From positions 1 through 47,589 of the forward strand of contig JAGBCB010000003.1 of assembly GCA_017938145.1 (NCBI GenBank): DNA of 47,589 nucleotides. The letters are read 5' to 3'. Positions 32,771 to 40,155 of the stretch are shown piece after piece; the first letter of the stretch is position 1, and the number at the start of each line of letters is the position of its first letter. The position numbers and the translations under genes are program-made. Under the pieces are notes generated by a model. That model saw only the letters and a program-made list of their open reading frames with translations, was not told the DNA's origin and did not search any database. Origin of the DNA: Lachnospiraceae bacterium (lineage in GTDB: Bacteria; Bacillota; Clostridia; Lachnospirales; Lachnospiraceae).

Positions 32771-34936
32771 ATGACCTTATTAAACATGAGTTTTTACGGC
32801 GCCGTGATTATCCTTGCCATACTTATCATCCGCGCCTTTGCCCTACATAAGCTGCCCAAGAAAACCTTCCTGATTTTGTGGGCAGTGGCCTTGGTGCGCC
32901 TTTTGGTGCCTTTTGAAATTGCCTCCGCGTTTAGCCTATATTCCCTGCTGCCGGAAGCTTTCATTATCGGGGAGCAAAATGACGTATACGCCCCAAATAA
33001 AGAAAATCCACAGAAGGATTTTGAAAATTACTATACTTCTCCCGAACACAAGCAGCAAGAAACCATCATTTCCGGCGAAGACGGCGGACCGGTTTACCTG
33101 CCAACCACTCCTTCAGACGGTGATATTGTGCCGCTTCCTGATGCAGACGAAGAGCGTTTTCCTGTCACCGGCAACACTGCCATAGAACCGGATCAATCGG
33201 ATTTTTTCATCTCACTGCAGAAGCTTTGGAACAATCTGCGCCCGCATCTTCCCCTTGTTTGGGGCATCGGTGCCTTGCTTTGCGCATGTTTCTTCCTGGT
33301 TTCCTACCTCCGGTGCCGTTTGGAGTTTTCCACCTCCCTGCCGGTTACCGAAGATTATTCCGCGAAATGGCTGGCGCAGCATCCGTTGAAACGTACTGTT
33401 TCCATCCGCCAGTCTGACAAAATTTCCGCACCGCTGACCTATGGGCTGTTCTGCCCGATCATCCTGATGCCAAAGAAAACGGACTGGAGTAACACTGAGC
33501 AATTAGACTATGTGCTGTATCACGAATTTACCCACATCCGCCGCTTTGACTTACTCGCCAAGCTGATAACCATTGCAGCGGTGTGTATCCACTGGTTCAA
33601 CCCGTTTGTGTGGCTTTTGTACTTTTTCTTCAACCGGGACCTGGAGCTTTCCTGTGACGACTGTGTGGTAAAACACTTTGGCGAGACAAAATCCGCTTAC
33701 GCCAATACTCTCATCGGCATGGAGGAAAAGAAAAATTTCTCCACCCCACTGTGCAACCACTTCAGCAAAAATGCCATTGAAGAGCGTATTACTGCCATTA
33801 TGAAGTCGAAAAAGACCACCATCGGTATGATGGTGGCGGCAGTTGTGATTGTAATTATTGTGGTGGTTACCCTGACTACCGGTAGAAAGGACGAGGAGGC
33901 AACTTCCAACCTTACGCCGACACCGTCGGAAAATTCCGATTCTTCTGTTATGACGGAATATAAAGAAGTTCTAACCCCGCGAATTCAGGAATATCTCTCT
34001 ATGATGAATTCCTGCTTTTTAAACACCCCGCCAATTGCCGGAGAAGCTACGCCGGAAAACTCTATTTCCATTGCAGGAAATACCGGCTTTTATCCGGTGG
34101 ACGAAGACGCATTTCCTTCCTATGAAGCCTTAATTGGTTATGTAAAAGACATCTGCACCGAAAAACATGCGGACGAATTGTGCCGACGTTACTGGCTCTT
34201 GGATTTAAACGTTCTTCCGAATATCGGTGTCTTAAGCGGAAAAGCATACACCAAACAGTTTCAAAGCACCCCGTATCCGGAACACTTTGAAGTAACCGAT
34301 ATCAAAGAAAACATCAAAAAGTATTACGATACCACCCTTTCTGCAACCATCCGCTTCACGGAAGGGACAAATCCGTACTATTGGGGCATTCTGACCTTTG
34401 CAAAGCAGGAAGACACCTGGTATGTAGCAGAAATAACGCTTCACCGGCACCCGATGGATGTTTCTCCGACACCAACCACCTCTCCGCTGGACCGCCATGA
34501 AGAACTGCCGCCTTGGAGTGATGAGGATTATAATTTTGCAAATGATTCGGATTCCGGATATGAAAATCTTGCTCCTGCCTTTCCTCAGCTGGAAGCAACG
34601 GACGTTACCGTCACGGGCAAAGACTGGTGCCTCACCTATATTGACGAGCTTACTCTGCCCCGCTATCAGGAGCTTACGAACGCCGGCGCCGTATCCGCTG
34701 TAGAGGAGTCTGACTATCTTAACGTAGGACACTGGTATACTCTTTCCTTGGATGGCATCTCCTATTTCTTTTATCAGGAGAATGCACCAACCAATAATGA
34801 CCGGGCCTTTGCTGTTGCCATTACATCCCCGTACTATCCGTTATCCGGGACTTCCGATTTGCATTGCTTTCTTAATAAGAGACGGAATGGTTTCTGCCAT
34901 CACAGAATATATGCCAACCGCAAATTAATAATTTAG
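32771..34936 (+). CDS. BlaR1-like M56 membrane peptidase, C-terminus apparently frameshifted
   Basis: A 721-residue paralogue of the 30859 product (nearly the same first 60 residues). HEFTH lies at 251-255; the downstream acidic motif reads ELSCDD rather than ELSCDE. The last helix is near 350-368. The outer part of about 350 residues holds two regions: one around PSYEALIGYVKDICTEKHADEL and one around DVTVTGKDWCLTYIDEL. The last 17 residues (LHCFLNKRRNGFCHHRI...) look unlike a protein end, whereas the +1 frame reads ICIAFLIRDGMVSAITEYMP up to a stop at 34926-34928, which aligns with the end of its paralogue. A frameshift near 34850-34866 is likely. AGGAGG precedes the ATG. Confidence 0.87.
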   Translation: MTLLNMSFYGAVIILAILIIRAFALHKLPKKTFLILWAVALVRLLVPFEIASAFSLYSLLPEAFIIGEQNDVYAPNKENPQKDFENYYTSPEHKQQETIISGEDGGPVYLPTTPSDGDIVPLPDADEERFPVTGNTAIEPDQSDFFISLQKLWNNLRPHLPLVWGIGALLCACFFLVSYLRCRLEFSTSLPVTEDYSAKWLAQHPLKRTVSIRQSDKISAPLTYGLFCPIILMPKKTDWSNTEQLDYVLYHEFTHIRRFDLLAKLITIAAVCIHWFNPFVWLLYFFFNRDLELSCDDCVVKHFGETKSAYANTLIGMEEKKNFSTPLCNHFSKNAIEERITAIMKSKKTTIGMMVAAVVIVIIVVVTLTTGRKDEEATSNLTPTPSENSDSSVMTEYKEVLTPRIQEYLSMMNSCFLNTPPIAGEATPENSISIAGNTGFYPVDEDAFPSYEALIGYVKDICTEKHADELCRRYWLLDLNVLPNIGVLSGKAYTKQFQSTPYPEHFEVTDIKENIKKYYDTTLSATIRFTEGTNPYYWGILTFAKQEDTWYVAEITLHRHPMDVSPTPTTSPLDRHEELPPWSDEDYNFANDSDSGYENLAPAFPQLEATDVTVTGKDWCLTYIDELTLPRYQELTNAGAVSAVEESDYLNVGHWYTLSLDGISYFFYQENAPTNNDRAFAVAITSPYYPLSGTSDLHCFLNKRRNGFCHHRIYANRKLII

Positions 34937-34959
34937 TGAAATTTTTATCAATTTCAATA

Positions 34960-34988
34960 TTGACGAAATGCAGACCTTCCTTTATAAT
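34960..34988 (+). promoter_or_regulatory. Promoter of pckA
   Basis: TTGACG (34960-34965), 17-nt spacer, TATAAT (34983-34988), with a leader of about 73 nt before the start codon. Confidence 0.85.
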
Positions 34989-35067
34989 ATGGGATAAATT
35001 AACATGGGTAACCTTGGACTTTCTTTGGAGCCCGGTTAAAATAATATGAAAAGAGGTAACAGACAAA

Positions 35068-36672
35068 ATGGCAAACATCGATTTAACAAAGTATGGCATC
35101 GTTGGTAGTACAGAAATCGTACACAACCCTTCCTTCGAAGTGTTATTTGAAGAAGAAACAAAGGCTGACTTAACAGGCTATGAGGTTGGTCAGGTAACTG
35201 AGCTTGGCGCAGTTAACGTTATGACCGGTATCTACACAGGTCGTTCCCCTAAGGATAAGTACATCGTTATGGATGAAAACTCCAAGGATACCGTTTGGTG
35301 GACAACAGACGAGTACAAGAACGACAACCACCCAATGAGCGAATCCACTTGGGCAGTTTGTAAGGACCTTGCTGTTAAGGAACTTTCCAACAAGAGATTA
35401 TTCGTAGTTGATGCTTTCTGTGGTGCAAACGCAGACACAAGACTTTCCGTTCGTTTCATCATGGAAGTAGCTTGGCAGGCACATTTCGTAAAGAACATGT
35501 TCATCCAGCCATCTGCTGAAGAACTTGCAAACTTCGAGCCTGACTTCATCGTATACAATGCATCCAAGGCTAAGGTTGAAAACTTCAAGGAATTAGGCCT
35601 CAACTCCGAAACCGTTGCTGCATTCAACATCACCAGCAAGGAACAGGTTATCTTAAATACATGGTACGGCGGCGAAATGAAGAAGGGTATCTTCTCCATG
35701 ATGAACTACTTCCTCCCATTAAAGGGTATCGCTTCCATGCACTGCTCCGCTAACACCGACATGAACGGCGAAAACACCGCTCTTTTCTTCGGTCTCTCCG
35801 GTACAGGTAAGACCACATTATCCACAGACCCTAAGCGTCTCCTCATCGGTGACGACGAGCACGGCTGGGATGACAACGGTGTATTCAACTTCGAAGGCGG
35901 CTGCTACGCAAAGGTTATCAACCTTGATCCTGAATCCGAACCGGACATCTACAAGGCAATCAAGAGAAATGCTCTTCTTGAGAACGTAACTGTAGATAAG
36001 AACGGCAAGATCGATTTCTCCGATGACAGCGTAACAGAAAACACACGTGTTTCCTACCCAATCACACATATCGACAACATTGTTAAGCCGGTTTCCGCAG
36101 CTCCTGCAGCTAAGGATGTTATCTTCCTTTCCGCAGACGCTTTCGGCGTACTTCCTCCTGTTTCTATTCTTACTCCGGAGCAGGCACAGTACTACTTCTT
36201 ATCCGGTTTCACCGCAAAGCTTGCAGGTACAGAGCGTGGTATCACTGAGCCAACTCCTACCTTCTCCGCTTGTTTCGGTCAGGCATTCTTAGAGTTACAC
36301 CCAACTAAGTATGCTGAAGAATTAGTTAAGAAGATGGAAGCTAACGGCGCTAAGGCTTACCTTGTAAACACAGGTTGGAACGGCACCGGCAAGCGTATCT
36401 CCATTAAGGATACCCGTGGTATCATCGACGCAATCCTTAACGGCGATATCAACAAGGCAAACACAAAGAGCATTCCTATGTTCAACCTTGAAGTTCCTAC
36501 AGAGCTTCCTGGCGTTGATACAAACATCCTTGACCCTCGTAACACCTATGCTAATGCTTCCGAATGGGAAGTTAAGGCTAAGGACTTAGCAGGAAGATTC
36601 ATTAAGAACTTCGCTAAGTACGAAGGCAACGACGCTGGTAAGGCACTTGTAAAAGCTGGCCCACAGCTGTAA
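35068..36672 (+). CDS. pckA: Phosphoenolpyruvate carboxykinase (ATP)
   Basis: A 534-residue ATP-type PEPCK (EC 4.1.1.49) that interconverts oxaloacetate + ATP and PEP + CO2 + ADP. Landmarks: [15 protein letters not shown] near the N-terminus, [29 protein letters not shown] with the P-loop near residue 250, [24 protein letters not shown], and the C-terminal [25 protein letters not shown]. Codon use is strongly biased (AAG, GAA, TCC), pointing to high expression. In gut anaerobes the enzyme often runs toward oxaloacetate for CO2 fixation. GAGGTAAC lies before the ATG. Confidence 0.98.
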   Translation: MANIDLTKYGIVGSTEIVHNPSFEVLFEEETKADLTGYEVGQVTELGAVNVMTGIYTGRSPKDKYIVMDENSKDTVWWTTDEYKNDNHPMSESTWAVCKDLAVKELSNKRLFVVDAFCGANADTRLSVRFIMEVAWQAHFVKNMFIQPSAEELANFEPDFIVYNASKAKVENFKELGLNSETVAAFNITSKEQVILNTWYGGEMKKGIFSMMNYFLPLKGIASMHCSANTDMNGENTALFFGLSGTGKTTLSTDPKRLLIGDDEHGWDDNGVFNFEGGCYAKVINLDPESEPDIYKAIKRNALLENVTVDKNGKIDFSDDSVTENTRVSYPITHIDNIVKPVSAAPAAKDVIFLSADAFGVLPPVSILTPEQAQYYFLSGFTAKLAGTERGITEPTPTFSACFGQAFLELHPTKYAEELVKKMEANGAKAYLVNTGWNGTGKRISIKDTRGIIDAILNGDINKANTKSIPMFNLEVPTELPGVDTNILDPRNTYANASEWEVKAKDLAGRFIKNFAKYEGNDAGKALVKAGPQL

Positions 36673-36690
36673 TCCTTTCAGAACAATAAA

Positions 36691-36751
36691 GAGATAAAAT
36701 ATAGCCCGTATGTGGAACTTTTTGTTCCGGCATACGGGCTTGTTTTATCTC
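36691..36751. terminator. Terminator of pckA
   Basis: AGCCCGTATG...CATACGGGCT with inner GGAAC/GTTCC, extended by GAGATAAAA...TTTTATCTC. The T-rich side TTGTTTTA follows on the plus strand; the stem could also stop minus-strand transcripts. Confidence 0.88.
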
Positions 36752-36779
36752 TAATGGTATTCTTTTTGATACACTCTTC

Positions 36780-36857
36780 TTAAATAGTTTTTTCTGAAAT
36801 CACTTTCTTTTCCCCAAAATCACCACTTTCATCAACAAAAATACTTAATTCCGTCAT
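36780..36857 (-). pseudogene. Truncated DUF3800 gene (first 25 codons)
   Basis: Minus-strand ATG at 36857 with AAGGAG 7 nt upstream reads MTELSIFVDESGDFGEKK, then VISEKTI and TAA. IFVDESGDFG is the signature start of DUF3800 proteins, which normally run 200-400 residues with an RNase H-like fold. After the stop only the pckA terminator remains, so the rest of the gene is gone. A structured RNA lies directly upstream, an arrangement reported for DUF3800 genes. Expression of a 25-residue peptide is possible but no function is suggested. Confidence 0.72.
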
Positions 36858-36870
36858 ATGTAAACTCCTT

Positions 36871-36956
36871 AAAAAAAAATGGCAGGGAACTTCCCTGCCG
36901 TTAGATGGACCAGGGTCTTTCGACCAGCCCAAGTAGCAATGCTACTACCTTATTCT
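36871..36956 (-). ncRNA. Structured RNA upstream of DUF3800 remnant
   Basis: A transcript of about 86 nt from its own promoter. In RNA sense: AGUAGC-AUU-GCUACU hairpin, GGUC-GAAA-GACC hairpin with a GNRA tetraloop, then the terminator stem GGCAGGGAA/UUCCCUGCC followed by nine U. The ribosome site of the DUF3800 remnant starts right after the U run. Several RNA families named after DUF3800 are known to sit before such genes; I cannot say from memory which, if any, this matches. Confidence 0.68.
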
Positions 36957-36962
36957 ATGTTC

Positions 36963-36991
36963 ATTATAAAATAAATAATCATTTTCGTCAA
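36963..36991 (-). promoter_or_regulatory. Promoter of the DUF3800-linked RNA
   Basis: On the minus strand TTGACG (36991-36986), 17 nt, TATAAT (36968-36963). Confidence 0.82.
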
Positions 36992-37011
36992 TTAAATTTT
37001 TCTAAAACACT

Positions 37012-37506
37012 CTACTCCGGTAACTGCGCCTGATAGTACTCCCAGATATATTCTACTGCCTTTTCATGATATTCTGCCATCAGCGCCACCTGCTCTTTGG
37101 TAAGCAGCCCTTGTTCCCAGGCTTCTTCTATGGTGCAGAACTCTCCGTCATGGTAAATCCAAATAACAAAGGAGGAACTGTGGGTAAACTCGGAGTCTGC
37201 CACCTGTTTTGTTTCTACCCAGCACAACATCGTGGATTCAAAAACGGCAATACAGTCTCCGTAAATACCATAATATCTGGCTCCGCCGTCGTTTAAGCTT
37301 CCATCCTCATTCAGTTTGGTCCAATAAAATTCATGCCCCCAAGTATTTAAAGCAGCTTTTTGCAACTGTTTCTCTATCTTTTTTGACGGAGTTTCGGGAA
37401 AAGTGCGAGGCACTTTGTTTTCTCTTCCAAAAAACCACAAGGACAACCCACCCAAAATAAGTATGGTTGCAGCAAGAACAATGGTTATTATCTTTCGTTT
37501 TTTCAT
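37012..37506 (-). CDS. Membrane-anchored protein of unknown function
   Basis: A 164-residue protein with a basic N-terminus and one hydrophobic helix (about 6-26, IITIVLAATILILGGLSLWF). There is no lipobox Cys, so it is probably a signal anchor with the body outside. The outer part has mixed strand/helix character (GGARYYGIYGDCIAVFESTML, SSSFVIWIYHDGEFCTIEEAWEQGLLT) with three cysteines. The motif around YHDGEFCTIEEAWEQGLLTKEQV recurs in small clostridial membrane proteins but I know no function. AAAGGAG lies 8 nt before the ATG. It is the first gene after the tandem structured RNA and has no clear promoter of its own, so read-through from that RNA may control it. Confidence 0.78.
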   Translation of the reverse strand: MKKRKIITIVLAATILILGGLSLWFFGRENKVPRTFPETPSKKIEKQLQKAALNTWGHEFYWTKLNEDGSLNDGGARYYGIYGDCIAVFESTMLCWVETKQVADSEFTHSSSFVIWIYHDGEFCTIEEAWEQGLLTKEQVALMAEYHEKAVEYIWEYYQAQLPE

Positions 37507-37564
37507 AGGATTCTCCTTTCAGTCAAAACTGCTTTGTTAGTTTTACTTCCAGTTTACCATAGAA

Positions 37565-37593
37565 CAAAAAGGCCAGTTCTTTCGAACTGACTT
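37565..37593 (-). terminator. Terminator after the tandem structured RNA
   Basis: RNA GUCAGUUC-GAAA-GAACUGGC, an 8-bp stem with one G-U pair and a GNRA loop, followed by C and UUUUU. About 60 nt before the downstream gene. Confidence 0.8.
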
Positions 37594-37600
37594 TGTAAAC

Positions 37601-37810
37601 AACTCTTTGGCAGGCGTAGCACTCTCCTGCATCTCTCAGGTTTCCCTTATCAATACCAACGGCGTGTGGTCGCCACGAAATATACCACCTCAAAGAGTTC
37701 TAAGCAAAAGGTTATCCGGCAGGCGTCGCAGCTCCTGCATCTCTCGGGTTTCCCCTGTCATACCAGCGGCGTGTGGTCGCAACGAAATTTACCACCTCAG
37801 ATAACCTTTT
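37601..37810 (-). ncRNA. Tandem two-unit structured RNA, unidentified
   Basis: Unit A is 37810-37706 and unit B is 37699-37601 in transcription order, joined by 6 nt. Each has a closing stem (A: AAAAGGUUAUC/GAUAACCUUUU; B: AACUCUUUG/CAAAGAGUU), unrelated in sequence but both perfectly paired. The shared core has GAGGUGGUA, AUUUCGU-GCGACCACACGCCG, UGGUAU, a GNRA-capped stem (A: GGG-GAAA-CCC; B: AGG-GAAA-CCU, a compensated change), GAGAGAUGCAGGAG and ACGCCUGCC, the last closing a GCAGG/CCUGC stem. A consensus promoter lies just upstream and an intrinsic terminator just downstream. It could be a tandem riboswitch for the next gene or an independent small RNA. It did not match the riboswitch or type III antitoxin consensus sequences I know. 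Confidence 0.8.
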
Positions 37811-37825
37811 GTTTATTCTATACAC

Positions 37826-37854
37826 ATTATATCTGATTTATGTTTTTTTGTAAA
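37826..37854 (-). promoter_or_regulatory. Promoter of the tandem RNA
   Basis: On the minus strand TTTACA (37854-37849), 17 nt, TATAAT (37831-37826). It overlaps the last codons of the upstream PBECR-like gene. Confidence 0.82.
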
Positions 37855-38215
37855 GAATACTCTTATTTCTCAAATAGTTCCGTAATCTTCTTTCACTGAT
37901 TTCCCACAATGAAATTATGGAGTTTTTAAAATCTAGTTCGTCCTTTGACGTACAAACTCTTAAAACCAGCTCAATATATGTATCTTCCTTTTTAATTTTT
38001 TTAATTATCAACCCGGTATTGGGGTGCTTATCTGCAATAACATAATCCGGATTTTCAACTGTTTCTTTCAAATACTCTTTTATTTTTTCATGCTCTCCCG
38101 GATGGCTTTCTTTTACGTGATGTATTCTTTCTTCCGTAATAATCACCTCATCCGTACGAATATCTTCCGAGATACAGCGAAAAATCTCCCTGTTTAGTTT
38201 TCCTACAAAATACAA
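37838..38215 (-). CDS. PBECR-like nuclease-fold protein (tentative)
   Basis: A 125-residue soluble protein. EVIITEERIHHVKESHPGEHEKIKEYLKETVENPDYVIADKHPNTG, then an LVLRVCTSK strand and NSIISLWEISERRLRNYLRNKSILYKK, matches small Firmicute proteins of the phage Barnase-EndoU-ColicinE5/D-RelE-like (PBECR) group as I remember them. Conserved candidates for catalysis are the ER..H and H(P) residues near 30-39 and the Arg cluster near the C-terminus. Nuclease activity is inference. The start is TTG at 38215 with GAGGAG upstream. It has its own promoter and a leader of about 110 nt; its 3' end carries the promoter of the tandem RNA. Confidence 0.62.
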   Translation of the reverse strand: MYFVGKLNREIFRCISEDIRTDEVIITEERIHHVKESHPGEHEKIKEYLKETVENPDYVIADKHPNTGLIIKKIKKEDTYIELVLRVCTSKDELDFKNSIISLWEISERRLRNYLRNKSILYKKT

Positions 38216-38339
38216 GCCCTTCTCCTCTTCTGTACTATATTTTTGTTACGGGTAATTTTGAAGAAAACCATCGACCAAAGATTTAATAGCTCTACCTAGA
38301 ACAAATGAATTAACAACAATAATGACTTTCTCTAAACAT

Positions 38340-38368
38340 ATTATAGCACATCTCTTTTGGTTATGCAA
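38340..38368 (-). promoter_or_regulatory. Promoter of the PBECR-like gene
   Basis: On the minus strand TTGCAT (38368-38363), 17 nt, TATAAT (38345-38340); the leader to the TTG start is about 115 nt. Confidence 0.75.
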
Positions 38369-38458
38369 TGTGTATTTTTAAGTTTTTTCGCAAAAAAAGA
38401 GAATTAAATAAGAACATCCAGCAAACCCGCATAAACACCGGGCGCAACAAAACATTGC

Positions 38459-38487
38459 TTGCCAAATTATCCATGTTTTGCTATAGT
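38459..38487 (+). promoter_or_regulatory. Promoter of the small XRE gene
   Basis: TTGCCA (38459-38464), 17 nt, TATAGT (38482-38487), with a leader of about 125 nt before the gene. Confidence 0.68.
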
Positions 38488-38499
38488 GAAGCCAACAAA

Positions 38500-38593
38500 G
38501 ACAGCGAATGTTACCGCTGTCCGGAAAATAAAATATAGGGAGAAAATAAGGAGAATAAATCCTCTGCCCGCAATCAGCGGGCGGGCATTTTTA
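38500..38593 (+). promoter_or_regulatory. Leader with hairpin and terminator-like stem
   Basis: GACAGCG-N8-CGCTGTC (38500-38521) is a perfect 7-bp hairpin. Then TGCCCGC (38565-38571) pairs with GCGGGCA (38581-38587) and is followed by TTTTTA. The terminator stem lies between the promoter and the gene, so the leader may attenuate transcription. Confidence 0.6.
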
Positions 38594-38618
38594 CTCCGTA
38601 AAAACAAGGAGGATTAAT

Positions 38619-38999
38619 ATGAACATCGTAAGCAATTCCATTAAAAAACTTCGCGAAGAAAGAGGTATGACACAGGATGAACTCGCTGAAAAGTTAAATG
38701 TGACCCGCCAGGCAGTGTCCAACTGGGAAACAGGTAAAACCCAGCCGGATATTGAAACCTTAACCCGATTGGCAGAAATTTTTGATGTATCCGTGGAGCG
38801 CATCATTTACGGAAGCGAACGCAAGGAAAGAATTGTCCAGGTAAGCCGCAATGTCCAGATTGGCCCGAAGGAAGGCTTAAGTATGGGTGCCGCCCTTGCC
38901 ATGATAATTTCCTATGCCAAGTGGCAGTCCATCGGCTGGGCAATTCTGCACGGTTTCTTTAACTGGGCATATGTGATTTACTATATTATCAAGTACTAG
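38619..38999 (+). CDS. Small XRE regulator with C-terminal hydrophobic tail
   Basis: A 126-residue protein. Residues 1-66 are a Cro/C1 helix-turn-helix (IKKLREERGMTQDELAEKLN, VTRQAVSNWETGKTQPDIETL). Residues about 85-126 are hydrophobic (GAALAMIISYAKWQSIGWAILHGFFNWAYVIYYII), enough for one or two membrane helices, so it may be membrane-tethered. Such HTH proteins with short membrane tails occur in Clostridia, where the hydrophobic part may sense the membrane. AAGGAGG lies 6 nt before the ATG. Confidence 0.9.
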   Translation: MNIVSNSIKKLREERGMTQDELAEKLNVTRQAVSNWETGKTQPDIETLTRLAEIFDVSVERIIYGSERKERIVQVSRNVQIGPKEGLSMGAALAMIISYAKWQSIGWAILHGFFNWAYVIYYIIKY

Positions 39000-39023
39000 T
39001 TTTAGCTCTGCAAATTGTAAAAA

Positions 39024-39102
39024 AGACCTTATATTCCGCACTGCGACTTTCGGTGATGCAGCTTATCTGCATCAGCCGAGGAGCACAAGGAATATAAGGT
39101 CT
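39024..39102. terminator. Long hairpin between convergent genes
   Basis: AGACCTTATATTCC (39024-39037) and GGAATATAAGGTCT (39089-39102) pair perfectly; inside, TGATGCAG (39054-39061) pairs with CTGCATCA (39067-39074). It lies between convergent genes and probably terminates both, but its length and perfect ends are more than a terminator needs. Confidence 0.65.
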
Positions 39103-39108
39103 GCTTGT

Positions 39109-39969
39109 TTACTCTACATCCTCCACCTTGGCCTCCAACGGTTCCTCCAAAAGCTTCGGATTCTTCATAAATTTTCTTAACTGGCGCAGAGACAGGGCGA
39201 AGTACAAACCATCGCAGAAGCGCTCGTCGGTAACCAGACCCCAGCCCATTCTTTTTTCACTGATGATATTTCCCTCTTTGTCCAAATCCACGTGGTTCTG
39301 CTCCTTACCAATGGCAAAAAACAGGCCGGTGGTGCCAAATTCATAGGTATGATGGAAGATATAATTAATACCCAGGGACTTCAGATTTGTAATAAAAAAT
39401 GAGGTATGGAACGGACTTAAATCGATAATTGCCTTCGGAAGCAAGTTGTGGCGGTCCATCCACATGAGGGTATTTAAGGCAAAACGGATAATCGGCCCCG
39501 GAATGTTGGTTAAGACCTTGGCCAGCTTATCGGTTCCGTTTTCCCCCTGACGGTCGGTGGTTTCCTCTTTCACTCTGCGGTTGATGGTTTCGGCAATTTC
39601 CTGAATGGTTTCCGTACCCTCAAACTCCAGCTTAATGGTGGTTTCGGTATCTCCGTCACAGAGCTTCGGATGCACCACAAAGCTTACATTGATTTTGTGG
39701 CGGGTATACACGCGGCCGTTCATGATAAAGCGGTTCAACTGCGGACGCAGGGCAATCATGCGGACCACACCTGCGATAAAAATATGCATGTAGGACATTT
39801 TCAGTCCTTCTGCCTCTTTTTCTTTGATGTAAGAATCCCACTCTTCACAGTTAAACACATCATCGTACATGTTCATGGAGTCGGTGCGGGTTTTCATAAT
39901 GTACGGCATAATCTTTTGGATTGGCGGAATGGTTTTTACCACTCTTCCATCCGGTCTTTTCTTTAGCAT
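39109..39969 (-). CDS. Stand-alone 2-oxoacid dehydrogenase E2-like acyltransferase domain
   Basis: A 286-residue protein with the chloramphenicol-acetyltransferase-like fold of E2 catalytic domains (HKINVSFVVHPKLCDGD, PFHTSFFITNLKSLGINYIFHHTYEFGTTGLFFAIG). There is no lipoyl or subunit-binding domain, and no E1/E3 genes are nearby. The catalytic H-x-x-x-D-G box reads ERFCDG, with Glu in place of His, so classical transacylase chemistry is doubtful. Clostridia often carry such solo proteins of unknown role. GAGGAAG lies before the ATG. Confidence 0.82.
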   Translation of the reverse strand: MLKKRPDGRVVKTIPPIQKIMPYIMKTRTDSMNMYDDVFNCEEWDSYIKEKEAEGLKMSYMHIFIAGVVRMIALRPQLNRFIMNGRVYTRHKINVSFVVHPKLCDGDTETTIKLEFEGTETIQEIAETINRRVKEETTDRQGENGTDKLAKVLTNIPGPIIRFALNTLMWMDRHNLLPKAIIDLSPFHTSFFITNLKSLGINYIFHHTYEFGTTGLFFAIGKEQNHVDLDKEGNIISEKRMGWGLVTDERFCDGLYFALSLRQLRKFMKNPKLLEEPLEAKVEDVE

Positions 39970-40013
39970 ACTATCTTCCTCTTCTTTAAGAATTATTTAT
40001 ATTCTTTATAAAT

Positions 40014-40042
40014 AGTTTATACTTTCTCATAGGATTTTGCAA
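40014..40042 (-). promoter_or_regulatory. Promoter of the E2-like gene
   Basis: On the minus strand TTGCAA (40042-40037), 17 nt, TAAACT (40019-40014). Confidence 0.6.
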
Positions 40043-40155
40043 GAAAATAATCGATAAACAGCAGCCTAACTTCTTTTATTTGTCTAAATTTTCGTACATT
40101 TTGGATTGCATTTTCAGAAACTTTAAATATTTTTAAAATATTTTCCAAAAACCTA

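Noticed and set aside
36880-36900. Plain terminator of the 37012 gene only
   Set aside because: A consensus promoter and two further hairpins lie between that gene and this stem, so the stem ends a separate short RNA.
37607-37804. Plus-strand reading frame over the tandem RNA units
   Set aside because: Its amino acids repeat only because the RNA units repeat; there is no ribosome site and the promoter and terminator are on the minus strand.
37601-37810. T-box riboswitch, because of GAGGUGGUA in each unit
   Set aside because: The T-box consensus needs a long stem I before it and an antiterminator bulge with UGGNACCGCG; here the motif opens the unit and the ACCGCG part is missing.
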